64,000 nt of DNA from Myxococcales bacterium. GTDB lineage: Bacteria > Myxococcota_A > Polyangia > Haliangiales > Haliangiaceae. This document shows positions 28,933 through 41,414 of this stretch, piece by piece. A program made the translations under genes and the position numbers. The DNA is taken from the NCBI GenBank assembly GCA_016720595.1, contig JADKKI010000031.1:62001-126000 (forward strand), read 5' to 3'. The notes beneath the pieces were generated by a model. The model worked only from the letters and a program-made list of their open reading frames with translations, had not been told where the DNA came from and made no database searches. Within the stretch, counting starts at the first letter, position 1; each line of letters starts with the position of its first letter.

Positions 28933-30392
28933 GCCTGCGTGCCTCCGACCGTGATCGACGCGATGCGCACCGTCGGGGTGCCGACGTTGACCGGCACGGA
29001 CTGACCGTCCTTGCCGCACGTCCAGATGCCATCCGAGAGCTCGAAATCCGAACCGAGCATGTCGACGCGGCGCAGGACCTCCGGACCGTTTCCGATCAGG
29101 TTCACGCCCTTCAGGGGCGCCGTCAGCTTGCCGTCCTCGATCAAGTAGCTCTCCGTCAGGGAGAACAGGAAGTCCCCGTTCGAGATGTTGACCTGCCCGC
29201 CCGAGAACCGCTTGGCGTAGATGCCCCGCTTGACGCTCTTGATGATGTCGTCGGGGTTGTCCTTGCCGCCGAGCAGCGACGTGTTGGTCATCCGCGGCAG
29301 CGGCATCGACCGAAACGACTCGCGGCGACCGTTGCCCGTGGGCTTGATGCCGTAGTGCTTCGCGCTCAGGCGATCGTGCATGTAGCCGACGAGCACGCCG
29401 TTCTCGATCAGCACGTTGCGCTGGCCGGCATAGCCCTCGTCATCCACGTTGACCGCGCCGCGCGAGTTCACGATGGTCGCGTCATCGACCACGGTGCACA
29501 GCGCGGAGGCGACGGTCTTGCCGATCTGCCCCGAGTAGTTCGAGGTCTCCTTGCGATTGAAGTCCGCCTCGAGGCCGTGACCGACGGCCTCGTGCAGCAG
29601 GATCCCGGAGTCACCGGGCCCGAGGACGACGGGCATCTCGCCGGCCGGCGCATCGCGCGCATCGAGCATCGCGAGCGCGATCCGGGCGGCCTCGCGGCCG
29701 TGCGCGATCGCATCGCGCTTCGCATCGGCGAAGTAGTCGAGGCCGTAGCGGCCACCACCGCCGCCGGAACCGGACTGGCGCTTGGTGCCCTCCTCGGCGA
29801 CCGCGCGCACGCCGAACCGCATCAGCGGCTGGACATCGGTCGCCATGCGGCCATCGGAGGTGAACAGCAGCACCTCCTTGATGCTCTCGGCGAACGAGGC
29901 CTCGACCTTGACGATCCGCGGATCGTAAGCGCGCGCGGCCTTGTCGGCGGCGCGGAGCAGCGCCAGCTTGTCCTGCGTGGGGACCACGAGCGAGGGCGTG
30001 GGCACCGCGTAGAAGCTCGGGGTGGGGATGCTGGAGAGCGAGGCGATGTTGACCGGCGCGTGTCCGCCGCCCGCGGCGATCTGGCCCGCGGTCTTCGCCG
30101 CGTGCGCCATCTTCTCCCACGCCAGATCCTCGCAGTACGCGTATCCGGTGGCGTCGCCCTTGGTGACGCGCACGCCCAGGCCGAGCGTGATGCCACGGCC
30201 GAGGGTCCGGATCTGCTCCTCCTCCAGCGCATAGTCGGCGCTGACCCGGAACTCGAAGTAGATGTCGGCGTAGTCGCCGCCGGCTGCGAGGGCGAGGCCG
30301 AGCAGCTTGTTCGCGAGCGCGGCATCGATCGCGGTCGCGCCACCTGCAGCGAACGGCGCGCGCAGCGCGGCCGGGAGCGTCGTCGGTGTCAT
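28929..30392 (-). CDS. tldD: Metalloprotease TldD
   Basis: A 487-residue protease subunit of the TldD/TldE complex. The zinc site is LLHEAVGHGLEADFN (HExxxH), with SGVQIGKTV-like and TNTSLLGGKDNPDDII segments, KRGIYAKRFSGGQVNISNGD and YLIEDGKLTAPLKGVNLIGN, all characteristic of TldD. It is the first gene of the tldD-pmbA operon and overlaps pmbA by 4 bases. In the same orientation, about 80 bp beyond pmbA, lies the kinase gene. It starts divergently from the FHA gene, 91 bp away. Confidence 0.93.
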   Translation of the reverse strand: MTPTTLPAALRAPFAAGGATAIDAALANKLLGLALAAGGDYADIYFEFRVSADYALEEEQIRTLGRGITLGLGVRVTKGDATGYAYCEDLAWEKMAHAAKTAGQIAAGGGHAPVNIASLSSIPTPSFYAVPTPSLVVPTQDKLALLRAADKAARAYDPRIVKVEASFAESIKEVLLFTSDGRMATDVQPLMRFGVRAVAEEGTKRQSGSGGGGGRYGLDYFADAKRDAIAHGREAARIALAMLDARDAPAGEMPVVLGPGDSGILLHEAVGHGLEADFNRKETSNYSGQIGKTVASALCTVVDDATIVNSRGAVNVDDEGYAGQRNVLIENGVLVGYMHDRLSAKHYGIKPTGNGRRESFRSMPLPRMTNTSLLGGKDNPDDIIKSVKRGIYAKRFSGGQVNISNGDFLFSLTESYLIEDGKLTAPLKGVNLIGNGPEVLRRVDMLGSDFELSDGIWTCGKDGQSVPVNVGTPTVRIASITVGGTQA

Positions 30393-30483
30393 GTCACGAC
30401 TGTAGCAGCGCGAGCCAGCCGGCGGCCCTGACCGGACGGTGAGTTTCTCCGCTGTGCCCTGCCCTCGCTGCTATCCTGGGGCG

Positions 30484-30882
30484 ATGGGGAAAGACGTCGA
30501 GGGCGTATGCTGCGAGAGCTGTCGTCAGTTCGGGGGCGTCGACGCGGTGTTGCCCGAGCCGCCGCCCGCGATCCCGATCCGCGCCGCGTACGAGCAGGTC
30601 CGGATCGTGATCCGGGAACGAGGTGGTGAGCCGCGCGAGGTGATCCCGTCCGGGCCCGAGGTCCTGGTCGGGCGCACCGCCGGAAACCACGTGGTGTTAC
30701 CGAGCGGCACCATCAGCAAGCGGCAGTGCCGCATCCTGTTCAAGGACGATCGCGTGATCGTTCAGGACATGAAGAGCAGCTGCGGGACCTACCTCGACGG
30801 GCGCAAGGTGAACGTGGCCGAAGTCCGCGAGGGTTCGGTGATCAGCGTCGGCGACTACGAGCTACGAATGACCTATGGATGA
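30484..30882 (+). CDS. Small FHA-domain protein with N-terminal cysteines
   Basis: A product of 132 residues from the ATG at 30484. The first 15 residues hold three cysteines (VCCESC), possibly a small metal site. Residues about 40-130 form a forkhead-associated domain: VLVGRTAGNHVVLPSGTISK, then MKSSCGTYLDGRKV. The conserved Arg and Ser of the phospho-threonine site are present. The usual His is Gln (KRQCR) and the usual Asn-Gly-Thr is Cys-Gly-Thr, so phospho-peptide binding may be weakened. FHA proteins read Ser/Thr kinase signals, and a PEGA kinase lies 3 kb away. It ends 8 bp before the BMC-T gene, which faces it. Confidence 0.8.
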   Translation: MGKDVEGVCCESCRQFGGVDAVLPEPPPAIPIRAAYEQVRIVIRERGGEPREVIPSGPEVLVGRTAGNHVVLPSGTISKRQCRILFKDDRVIVQDMKSSCGTYLDGRKVNVAEVREGSVISVGDYELRMTYG

Positions 30883-30890
30883 CCGGCGGG

Positions 30891-31508
30891 TCACTTTGAA
30901 TCGCGACCGGTGACCTTGGACAGGGCAGCCTCGGCCGCGGCGGCCGCAGCCGCGATCTCGGCCTCCGAGCCACCGAGCCAGAGGCGACCGAACGCACCGA
31001 AGCTGATGACCTCCATGAGGTGGACGTCGGCGGCCTTCTCGGCCTCGTTCGCGGCGAGCGCGGCGTAGGCCGCGGGGTAGACCTCGAGGATGTAGAGCGT
31101 CTGGCCGCGCATGATCATGTCGCCGTGGCGCATGCGGTTGATCAGCTGGCTCTGGTGGCCATCGATGCCGGTGATGATCTGCGACGAGACGATCTTGGGC
31201 TTGATGCGATCTTCGCGCTTCACGCCCATGTTCGAGAGGATCGCGTCGACGGCGGCCTCGACCTGGCCCTTGTCGTCGTTGTGCAGCTCGAGCATCCCGT
31301 AGGCGCGCTCGACGATCTGCATGCCCGGGCGGCACGTGGTGGCCTTGAGGGCCGCATCCGTCAGCTGGTTGATCGCGATGCCCGGGGAGATCTCGATGAA
31401 CAGCGCCGCCTCTTCTTCGAGCGGCATGAAGCCGGAGCACACGGTCTGCAGAAACCCGGTCAGCTGCGGCTGCAGCGAGTCGAGGACAGTGAGCGCACGG
31501 AGCTCCAT
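30891..31508 (-). CDS. Orphan bacterial microcompartment trimeric shell protein (BMC-T)
   Basis: The protein is 205 residues from the ATG at 31508 (MELRALTVLDSLQPQ), which is better than the GTG three codons earlier. It looks like a tandem-BMC-domain shell protein: first unit FIEISPGIAINQLTDAALKA then RPGMQIVERAYGMLELH; second unit RGQTLYILEVYPAAYAALA then EKAADVHLMEVISFGAFGRL and LGGSEAEIAAAAAA. Such proteins form trimers that fill hexagonal positions of microcompartment shells and may carry a pore. No other shell proteins, pentamers or encapsulated enzymes occur in the window. Haliangium ochraceum also encodes a BMC-T away from its main BMC locus, so this may be a satellite gene. Confidence 0.75.
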   Translation of the reverse strand: MELRALTVLDSLQPQLTGFLQTVCSGFMPLEEEAALFIEISPGIAINQLTDAALKATTCRPGMQIVERAYGMLELHNDDKGQVEAAVDAILSNMGVKREDRIKPKIVSSQIITGIDGHQSQLINRMRHGDMIMRGQTLYILEVYPAAYAALAANEAEKAADVHLMEVISFGAFGRLWLGGSEAEIAAAAAAAEAALSKVTGRDSK

Positions 31509-31556
31509 CGCGGCCACGCTACCACAGCCCGCGCGCGCTCGTCGGCCACCGCGGCG

Positions 31557-33725
31557 TCAGCGGCGAGGCGGACGACCAGGAGCCTTCTTGCCGAACGACC
31601 GGCCCTGCCCGCCGCGCGAGCCGCTCGGAGCCGGTGCCCGTGCACCACTCCCTCGCGGCTTCTGATCCGGCTCCTGCGGACCGAACGCGGCCTCGTCGCG
31701 GCTGCGTGGACCCGCTTCGCGATCGCGCCAGCGCCCCTTGTCGCGCGCCGGGCCATCACCACGCGGCGCTCCGCCGCGCGGGCCGTCTGCTCGCGGCGCC
31801 CCGCCGCGCGCTCCTGACGATCGGGCAGCGCCGCCACGCGGACCATCGCCGCGAGGCGGGCCACTGCGCGGACCGTCGCCGCGAGGCGTGAACGTGCGAC
31901 CACCGGCTCCGCCGCGCGGACCGTCGCCGCGAGGCGCGAAGGTGCGACCACCGGCTCCGCCGCGCGGACCATCGCCACGAGGCGCAGACGAGCGTCCGCC
32001 AGCTCCACCGCGCGGACCGTCGCCGCGAGGCGCGAACGTGCGACCACCGGCTCCACCGCGCGGACCATCGCCGCGAGGTGCAGACGAGCGACCGCCGCCC
32101 TCACCGCGCGGACCATCGCCACGCGGTGCGTACGTCCGACCACCGGCGCCACCGCGCGGACCGTCGCCGCGAGGCGCGGACGAGCGATTGCCGGCGCCAC
32201 CGCGCGGACCATCGCCACGCGGTGCGTACGTCCGACCGCCGGCGCCACCGCGCGGACCATCGCCGCGCGGTGCGTACGTCCGACCACCGGTCCCACCACG
32301 CGGAGCGTCGGCACGCGGGCCGTCGCCGCCACGCGGGGCATCGTCACGGCGAACGCCTGGACGCGCCGAGTATTGCCGCACCTCGCGCTCGCCGCTGCGA
32401 GGAGCCGCGCCACGCGGACCACCGCGATCCGCACCACGCGGACCACCGCGATCCGCGCCACGCGCACCGCCGCGATCGGCACCTCGCGCACCACCGCGAT
32501 CGGCACCACGCGGACCGCCGCGATCGGCACCACGCGGAGCACCGCGATCACCACCACGCGGGGCTCCGCGGTCACCGCCACGCGGGGCATCGCGGTCGTC
32601 TCCGCGGGACGCGCCGCGCGCGTCGTCTGGAGATCGCCGACCGACCGCGCGGGACTCGTACGGCTTGCCACCACCCGTGCGCGGGCGCAGCACGCGCGCC
32701 GGGGTGGCGGGGGCTGCCGGCGCACGGTCATCGTGGTGGCCGTGATCGTCATCATCGTCGTCAGGCGGCGGGGTCCGAGCATCCACGATCGACGGATCGC
32801 TCGGATCGCGATCGGGATCGCCCTCACCGTCCCAGGCATCGCCCGCGGCGGCACGTGCCGCCTCGTTGCGCTCGCGATTGGCCTGGTTCTCGGCAGCCGC
32901 AGCGTCGGCTTCCTCGCGGGCCTTGGCGCGTGCACGGCGTGGAACGTCCGTGTCCTCGCGCTCGGACCGCCAGCGGCCACGCGCGACCGGGCTGTGGTCG
33001 AGCCCGACCAGGTCACGGAGCGCGTTGAGCTCCTGCTGGTTCAGCTCGCGCGCATCGCCGACGCGGAGATCGTGGAACGTCAGGTTCGCGAACGCCACGC
33101 GCTGCAGCTTGTCGACGGCATAGCCGAGCGCCTCGATCATCCGGTGGATCTGGCGGTGCTTGCCCTCGTGGATCGTGATCGCGAGCCACGTGTGCTTGCT
33201 CTCACCTGGCAACACGGCGATCTCGGCCGGCATGGTCTCGGTGCCGTCGTCGAGTGTGATGCCGTTGCGCAGCTGCTTGACCTGATCGGCCGAGAGCTGG
33301 CCGTGGATCTTCACGTGATAGGTCTTGGCGACGTGGCTCGCCGGCGCGAGCAGCTTGGCCGCGAGCTCGCCGTCGTTGGTGAGGAGGAGGACACCCTCGG
33401 AGTAGAAGTCGAGCCGCCCCACCGGCTTGACCGGCACGGGGACGTTCGGCAGGTAGTCCATCACCGTCGGCCGACCGCGATCGTCGGTGACCGCGGTGAT
33501 GCACGCCTTGGGCTTGTTGAGCAGGACGTAGAACGCGTCCTTGGTCATCACGCCCTCGCCATCCACCGTGACCTCCGCGGTGTCGGGATCGACCTTGGTG
33601 CCGAGGGTGGTGACGACCACGCCGTTCACCGTGACGCGGCCGGCGGTGATCAGCTGCTCGGCCTTGCGGCGAGCCGCCACGCCCGCGGACGCCAGGTACC
33701 GCTGCAGACGGACGAGCTCACCCAT
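31557..33725 (-). CDS. RluB-type rRNA pseudouridine synthase with long RGG-like tail
   Basis: A 722-residue protein in two halves. Residues 1-60 form an S4 RNA-binding domain ([20 protein letters not shown]). Residues 60-245 are a pseudouridine synthase of the RsuA/RluB/E/F type, with catalytic Asp106 in [17 protein letters not shown] and the KTYHVKIHG and [10 protein letters not shown] motifs. The family usually ends near 250-300. Here it continues for about 450 residues of Arg/Gly/Asp/Ala low complexity: about eight [12 protein letters not shown] octads, then eight 16-residue [16 protein letters not shown] units, and a basic end. The tail likely binds RNA or drives condensation. It is the last gene of the scpA-scpB-rluB operon, its start 2 bp after scpB. 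Confidence 0.9.
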   Translation of the reverse strand: MGELVRLQRYLASAGVAARRKAEQLITAGRVTVNGVVVTTLGTKVDPDTAEVTVDGEGVMTKDAFYVLLNKPKACITAVTDDRGRPTVMDYLPNVPVPVKPVGRLDFYSEGVLLLTNDGELAAKLLAPASHVAKTYHVKIHGQLSADQVKQLRNGITLDDGTETMPAEIAVLPGESKHTWLAITIHEGKHRQIHRMIEALGYAVDKLQRVAFANLTFHDLRVGDARELNQQELNALRDLVGLDHSPVARGRWRSEREDTDVPRRARAKAREEADAAAAENQANRERNEAARAAAGDAWDGEGDPDRDPSDPSIVDARTPPPDDDDDDHGHHDDRAPAAPATPARVLRPRTGGGKPYESRAVGRRSPDDARGASRGDDRDAPRGGDRGAPRGGDRGAPRGADRGGPRGADRGGARGADRGGARGADRGGPRGADRGGPRGAAPRSGEREVRQYSARPGVRRDDAPRGGDGPRADAPRGGTGGRTYAPRGDGPRGGAGGRTYAPRGDGPRGGAGNRSSAPRGDGPRGGAGGRTYAPRGDGPRGEGGGRSSAPRGDGPRGGAGGRTFAPRGDGPRGGAGGRSSAPRGDGPRGGAGGRTFAPRGDGPRGGAGGRTFTPRGDGPRSGPPRGDGPRGGAARSSGARGGAPRADGPRGGAPRGDGPARDKGRWRDREAGPRSRDEAAFGPQEPDQKPRGSGARAPAPSGSRGGQGRSFGKKAPGRPPRR
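31881..32264 (-). repeat. 48-bp tandem repeat, eight 16-residue units in rluB tail
   Basis: Eight full units encode [16 protein letters not shown] with only the xx positions (TY, TF, SS) and one Gly/Glu/Asn exchange varying. The reading frame is kept throughout. Recent recombination-driven expansion is likely because codons are also nearly identical. Confidence 0.85.
32413..32604 (-). repeat. 24-bp tandem repeat, eight octapeptide units in rluB tail
   Basis: Eight units of G(A/G/D)DR(G/D)(G/A)(P/A)R in the first part of the tail, separate from the 16-residue repeats. Unit boundaries are approximate. Confidence 0.75.
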
Positions 33726-33727
33726 AG

Positions 33728-35565
33728 TTACTCCGGTGCCGGTTCGGTTGTGCGCTCGGCGTCGCTTGCGGAAAGCTCGGTGGGAACCACCGGCGTGAGA
33801 GTGTGATCGGCCAGGCCCATCTCAGCGTCATCGGGCTCGTCGGTCATCGCCGCCAGATTACTCGCTGAACCGTCCGCGAACATGGCCTCGGGGGCAGCAT
33901 CGTCCTCGGCGGTCTGGGCGAACTCGGTTCCGAGGGAACCCTCTGCGAACATTTCTGCTGGAGCGGCGTCGACGTCGTCGCCTGAAGCTTCGTCAGTTGC
34001 CGCGTCAGCGAGCAGCTCGGAGGCCGGCTCGTCGGGGCCAGCGTCGTCCGCCAGCAGCTCGGTGGCCGGTTCGTCGGGGCCAGCGTCGTCCGCCAGCAGC
34101 TCGGTGGCCGGTTCGTCGGGGCCAGCGTCGTCCGCCAGCAGCTCGGTGGCCGGTTCGTCGGGGCCAGCGTCGTCCGCCAGCAGCTCGGTGGCCGGCTCGT
34201 CGGGGCCAGCGTCGTCCGCCAGCAGCTCGGTGGCCGGCTCGTCGGGGCCAGCGTCGTCCGCCAGCAGCTCGGTGGCCGGCTCGTCGGTTGCAGCCTCGTC
34301 CGCCAGCAACTCATCCGAGCCTGACTCGTCGGCACCAAGCTCGGAGGTCTCGTCGGCAAGTGCGCTCGCGTCGATCGCGTCGCCCTCCCCGCCATCGCTC
34401 GGGTCGCCCCCCATCGGGCCACCCTCGGAGCCCGAACCATCGTTCCCATCGTCGTCGAACCGCCATCCGATCCGCCGTCCGGATCATCCATGCTGATCCC
34501 GAGGCGCGCGCTCATGACCTTGCGGCTCTCGTCCGACAGCTCCGAGTACTCGCGGAGCGTGGGGAGCTCGCGCAGATCGCCGAGGCTGAAGAAGTCCAGG
34601 AACTCCTTCGTGGTGCCGTACAGCATCGGGCGACCGACCTCTTCCTTCTTCCCCAGCACACGGATCAGCGCGCGATCGAGGAGGAGCTTGAGGGTCGCGG
34701 ACGAATCCACGCCGCGGATGTCATCGATCTCGGGGCGCGTGATCGGCTGGCGGTACGCGATGATCGCGAGGGTCTCGAGCTGGGCGCGCGACAGGCGGAC
34801 GGGCCGGCCCTGGATCAGCTGCTGGACCCAGACCGAGAACTGGGGCCGCGTGCGGAACTGAAAGCCGCCCGAAACCTGCTGGAGGATCAGGCCGCGGTGC
34901 TCGTAGTCCGCGGTGATCTCGACCAGCGTCTGCTCGAGCCGCTTGGTGTCACTGACCCGGGTCAGCTGGCGGAGCCGCTGGACCGTGATCGGCTTGTCCG
35001 AGGCGAAGATCAGCGCCTCCAGGAGCTGCTTCAGCTGGACCGAGTCCATCGACGCAGCGCTGGTGGGGAGCGCGGCCGCGCCGACCGCCTCTGGATCGAG
35101 ATCGCCGTCGATCGCATCGGCGTCCGCCGGATCGGCGATCGCCGCCGGGTCGGTCTCCGCCCCATCGGCGAGCATCTCGGCGTCGGCCGCCGGATCACCT
35201 GTGGCCACGTCGTCCGCAAGCTCGCCGGAGAGATCGGCAGAGAGATCGGCAGCGAGGTCAGCGGACAGCTCGGCAGACGCAGCCGCCGCCTCGAGGACCT
35301 CGTCGCTCACGGCCTCGCCCTCGGGCTCGCCCGCTGCGAGGTCCCCGCCTTCGATGGCCTGCACGGCCTCGAGCAAGTCACTTGCCTCGATGACGTCGCC
35401 ACCGTCGGTAGCATCGCCGGCCTCCGCGGCCACGAGGGTCTGACTCACCGCCGGCGATTCCTCGCCATGCGGCCCGCTGCCCTCTGCGAGGATCTCCTCG
35501 ACAGGGACACCAGACGAGGCCTTCACCTCGCGCTGCTGCTTCGCTCGACCGCGCTTCTTACTCAC
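33728..35565 (-). CDS. scpB: Segregation/condensation protein B with acidic repeat extensions, frameshifted
   Basis: ScpB binds ScpA and SMC in the bacterial condensin. The GTG start at 35565 ([15 protein letters not shown]) has a GAGAGGT ribosome binding site six bases upstream. A long acidic N-terminal part ([20 protein letters not shown]) precedes the conserved winged-helix core, which begins [20 protein letters not shown] and runs through [20 protein letters not shown] and [20 protein letters not shown]. After [11 protein letters not shown] the acidic frame continues only with one extra base, near 34460. That frame encodes six [14 protein letters not shown] repeats and ends 2 bp before rluB, normal operon spacing, so it is the real C-terminus. 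Without correction the frame runs on to 33844 as a Pro/Arg/Trp shadow. Confidence 0.85.
34022..34290 (-). repeat. 42-bp tandem repeat, acidic 14-residue units of scpB tail
   Basis: Six near-identical copies encode [14 protein letters not shown], flanked by degenerate units ([10 protein letters not shown] and [13 protein letters not shown]). Third-position differences are very few, so the expansion is recent. Confidence 0.85.
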
Positions 35566-35571
35566 GGGGTT

Positions 35572-35578
35572 ACCTCTC
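35572..35578 (-). promoter_or_regulatory. Ribosome binding site of scpB
   Basis: On the minus strand GAGAGGT lies six bases before the GTG at 35565. It decides the start: the frame stays open upstream to 35718, but that upstream part ([19 protein letters not shown]) does not look like ScpB. Confidence 0.6.
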
Positions 35579-35623
35579 GGGAGGCCGTGGAGATAGCACG
35601 GGGGTCCGACAGTCCAGGAAACC

Positions 35624-36469
35624 CTAGCGATAGTCGTCGCCGCCGGCCACCGAGCGCTCCATCCGGGCCCGGAGATCTTCTCCCGCGCGCTCGATGAAGA
35701 TCTCCTCGTCGCCCCCACCCGGCTGGGCGATCGCGATCAGCCGCAGCTTGGCCATCTCGAGCAGGGCCAGGAAGGTCACCACGGCCTCGTGCCGGATCTC
35801 CAGCGACGTCCGCTCCACGCCATCGCGCAGGAAGCTGAACATCGAGCTGAACGTGAATCGGCCCTCGGTCTCGAGGCGGTCGGTGAGCTCGGAGATCTTC
35901 TGGCTGACGCTCAGGCGATCGATGAGGACGTTGTGGGCGACCTTGACCTTCGCCTGCTGCATCACCCGATCGAACGCCTCGATCAGCTTGTGCACAGGGA
36001 ACGGCGCGAGCGGTGCGATCGCATCGGCGTCCACACCCTCGCTGACGGCATCCTCGGCAGGCGCGCCGCGGCTCCACACGTTGCGCCCGACCACGGGGCG
36101 GCCGCCGAGCTGGTCCGCGGCCTCGCGGTACTTCTGATACTCGAGCAGGCGGCGGATCAGATCCGCGCGCGGATCGACCTCGATCTCCTCGCCCTCGGCG
36201 CCCTCACCTTCCTCGTCCTCGAGCGGCTCCGGGGTGGGCAGCAGCTCGCGCGACTTGATGTGGCACAAGGTCGCCGCCATCAGGAGATATTCGCCGGCCA
36301 CGTCGATATCGAGGCCCGCCATCGCATCGAGGTACTCGAGGTACTTCTCGGTGACGAACGCGATCGGGATGTCGAGGATCGACAGCTCGTGCTTCTTCAC
36401 CAGGTGAAGCAGCAAATCGAGCGGGCCCTCGAACACGTCGAGGGCAACTTGGTAACCGGCTTGATCCAT
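35624..36469 (-). CDS. scpA: Segregation/condensation protein A
   Basis: The 281-residue kleisin subunit links the SMC heads. The start is ATG at 36469 ([20 protein letters not shown]), the classic ScpA opening. Other motifs are [38 protein letters not shown], an acidic insert ([12 protein letters not shown]), [16 protein letters not shown] and the C-terminal winged helix with [20 protein letters not shown]. Its start codon shares a base with the stop of the M50 protease gene upstream. scpB follows after 58 bp. ScpA, ScpB and SMC act in chromosome segregation; smc is not in the window. Confidence 0.95.
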   Translation of the reverse strand: MDQAGYQVALDVFEGPLDLLLHLVKKHELSILDIPIAFVTEKYLEYLDAMAGLDIDVAGEYLLMAATLCHIKSRELLPTPEPLEDEEGEGAEGEEIEVDPRADLIRRLLEYQKYREAADQLGGRPVVGRNVWSRGAPAEDAVSEGVDADAIAPLAPFPVHKLIEAFDRVMQQAKVKVAHNVLIDRLSVSQKISELTDRLETEGRFTFSSMFSFLRDGVERTSLEIRHEAVVTFLALLEMAKLRLIAIAQPGGGDEEIFIERAGEDLRARMERSVAGGDDYR

Positions 36470-37152
36470 CACGTGAACAGGGACACGAACAGCTGATACA
36501 CGTGCTGAGTACACCACCTGGCCGGGATCAGGAAGACCTGCTGCACCTGAGGAATCGCGATCAGTGCGAGGAACACGAACGGCGAGAACCGCAGGTACTC
36601 GTCGAACTTGCTGCGGTGCTTGTAGGGCGTGAGGCTCTGGGCCACGTGACCGCCGTCGAGCGGCGGGACCGGCACCAGGTTGAAGAAGAACAGGGTGAAG
36701 TTCGTGGTCGCCGCGAACATCAGGATCGCCTGCATCGGGCTGTCGTAGGCGAGCACGCCCTTGGTGGTGAGGATCACGTGCGCGAACGCGATCAGCGTGC
36801 CGAGCAGCAGGTTCATCAGCGGCCCGGCGATCGAGACCAGGATGATCGCCGTGGTCATCGACACGCCGCGGCGGATCCGCGCCGGGTTCCATTGCACTGG
36901 CCGGCCCCAGCCAAAGCCGCCGACCCGTCCAGCCGCAGCTCCGAGCAGGCCACTGATCAGCGGCAGCGCGAGCGTGCCGATCGGGTCGGCGTGGGCGAGC
37001 GGGTTGAGGGTGACGCGACCCTGTCGGCGCGGCGTGTCGTCTCCGAGCTTGTCTGCGACGAACGCATGGCCAAACTCGTGGAGCGCCACCGAGACCACGA
37101 GGACGATCAGGTAGATGAACACCCAGCGCAGCTGTTCGGGCGTGATGCTCAT
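36469..37152 (-). CDS. Site-2 (M50) family membrane metalloprotease
   Basis: A product of 227 residues from the ATG at 37152 ([17 protein letters not shown]). The active-site HEFGH ([10 protein letters not shown]) lies in the first transmembrane helix, and the third zinc ligand is in [10 protein letters not shown] in a later helix, as in the short YwhC/Rip3-like M50B group without PDZ domains. Four to five hydrophobic segments are visible ([61 protein letters not shown]). This subfamily is commonly found just before scpA in bacteria, as here, where stop and start share a base. The function may be intramembrane cleavage or housekeeping; the substrate is unknown. Confidence 0.88.
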   Translation of the reverse strand: MSITPEQLRWVFIYLIVLVVSVALHEFGHAFVADKLGDDTPRRQGRVTLNPLAHADPIGTLALPLISGLLGAAAGRVGGFGWGRPVQWNPARIRRGVSMTTAIILVSIAGPLMNLLLGTLIAFAHVILTTKGVLAYDSPMQAILMFAATTNFTLFFFNLVPVPPLDGGHVAQSLTPYKHRSKFDEYLRFSPFVFLALIAIPQVQQVFLIPARWCTQHVYQLFVSLFT

Positions 37153-37246
37153 GGACGGCGGGCCAGTCGCGACTATGGCCGGCAGCGCCGCGGATCGCAA
37201 CCCCTGAAAACTTGTGCGCACAGGCCGTGTTCGTCGACGATCGGGC

Positions 37247-38157
37247 ATGGCCCGGCGGCTTCGCCTCGACGAGGCGACAGACCTGTTCCTCGATCATCTG
37301 AAGGTCGAGCGCGGGCTCGCGCGCCTGACCATCGATGCCTACGGTCGAGACCTCGCCCGGTTCACCGCCTTCGTGATCGGACGCGGGCGCGAGGATGTCG
37401 ATGACGTCACGCCCGCCGATGTCACCGAGTTCCTGATCCACCTCGCCGAGGCCGGCCTCGCCCCGCGGAGCCGCGCGCGCACGCTGGTGGCCGTCCGTGG
37501 TCTGTGCAAGCACCTGGTCGGCGAGCGCTGGCTCGAGGCCGACCCCTCCGAGTTGATCGACGCCCCGCGCACGGCGCGCCGGTTGCCCGGCGTGCTCGGC
37601 GAGGACGCGGTCAGCCGCCTGATCGCGCAGCCCCCGACACGGCCCGCGGCCGGCGCGACGCGGCGATGATCGAGCTCGCCTACGCATCGGGGCTGCGGGT
37701 CTCCGAGCTGGTCGCGGTGCCGCTCGCCGACGTCAACCTCAACGCCGGCTTCGTCCGGGTCACGGGCAAGGGCAACAAGACGCGCCTCGTGCCCCTCGGC
37801 CAGGCGGCGCAGGCCCGGATCTCGCGCTACCTCGCCGAGGATCGGCCGGGGTTCGTGAAGGATCCGGCCCAGCGCGCCCTGTTCCTCACCGAGCGCGGCG
37901 GTCCGATGACCCGCCAGGGGTTCTGGAAGGCGCTGCGTGGCTATGCCCGGCGCGCCGGCGTGCGCCTGCCGAGTGGCGAGGTCTCGCCGCACAAGCTCCG
38001 CCACTCGTTCGCGACCCACCTCGTCGAGCGCGGCGCCGATCTGCGCGCGGTGCAGGCGATGCTCGGCCACGCCGACATCTCGACGACGCAGATCTACACG
38101 CACGTCGGCCAGGCGCGGATGATCGAGCAGGCGCGCAAGCATCCCCGCGCGCGCTGA
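37247..38157 (+). CDS. Tyrosine recombinase XerC/XerD-like, frameshifted
   Basis: Site-specific recombinase for resolving chromosome dimers. The N-terminal SAM-like domain ([20 protein letters not shown], then [19 protein letters not shown]) is read from the ATG at 37247. After [10 protein letters not shown] the frame must shift at the CCCCC run near 37629-37633; one extra C gives the continuation [20 protein letters not shown]. The catalytic domain then has Arg (ASGLRVSEL), Lys ([11 protein letters not shown]), [10 protein letters not shown] with the His-x-x-Arg, the second His in [10 protein letters not shown] and Tyr in IYTHV. Being complete in all five catalytic residues it looks functional if the base is restored. 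It faces away from the M50 protease gene, 94 bp between starts. Confidence 0.88.
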
Positions 38158-38178
38158 CTCGGCTAGCATGGGCCCGCC

Positions 38179-41400
<3,222 letters not shown>

Positions 41401-41414
41401 GCTACGATTGGTGG

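Noticed and set aside
31881..34290. CRISPR-like regular repeats
   Set aside because: Units are direct, without unique spacers, and keep a coding frame (rluB and scpB tails).
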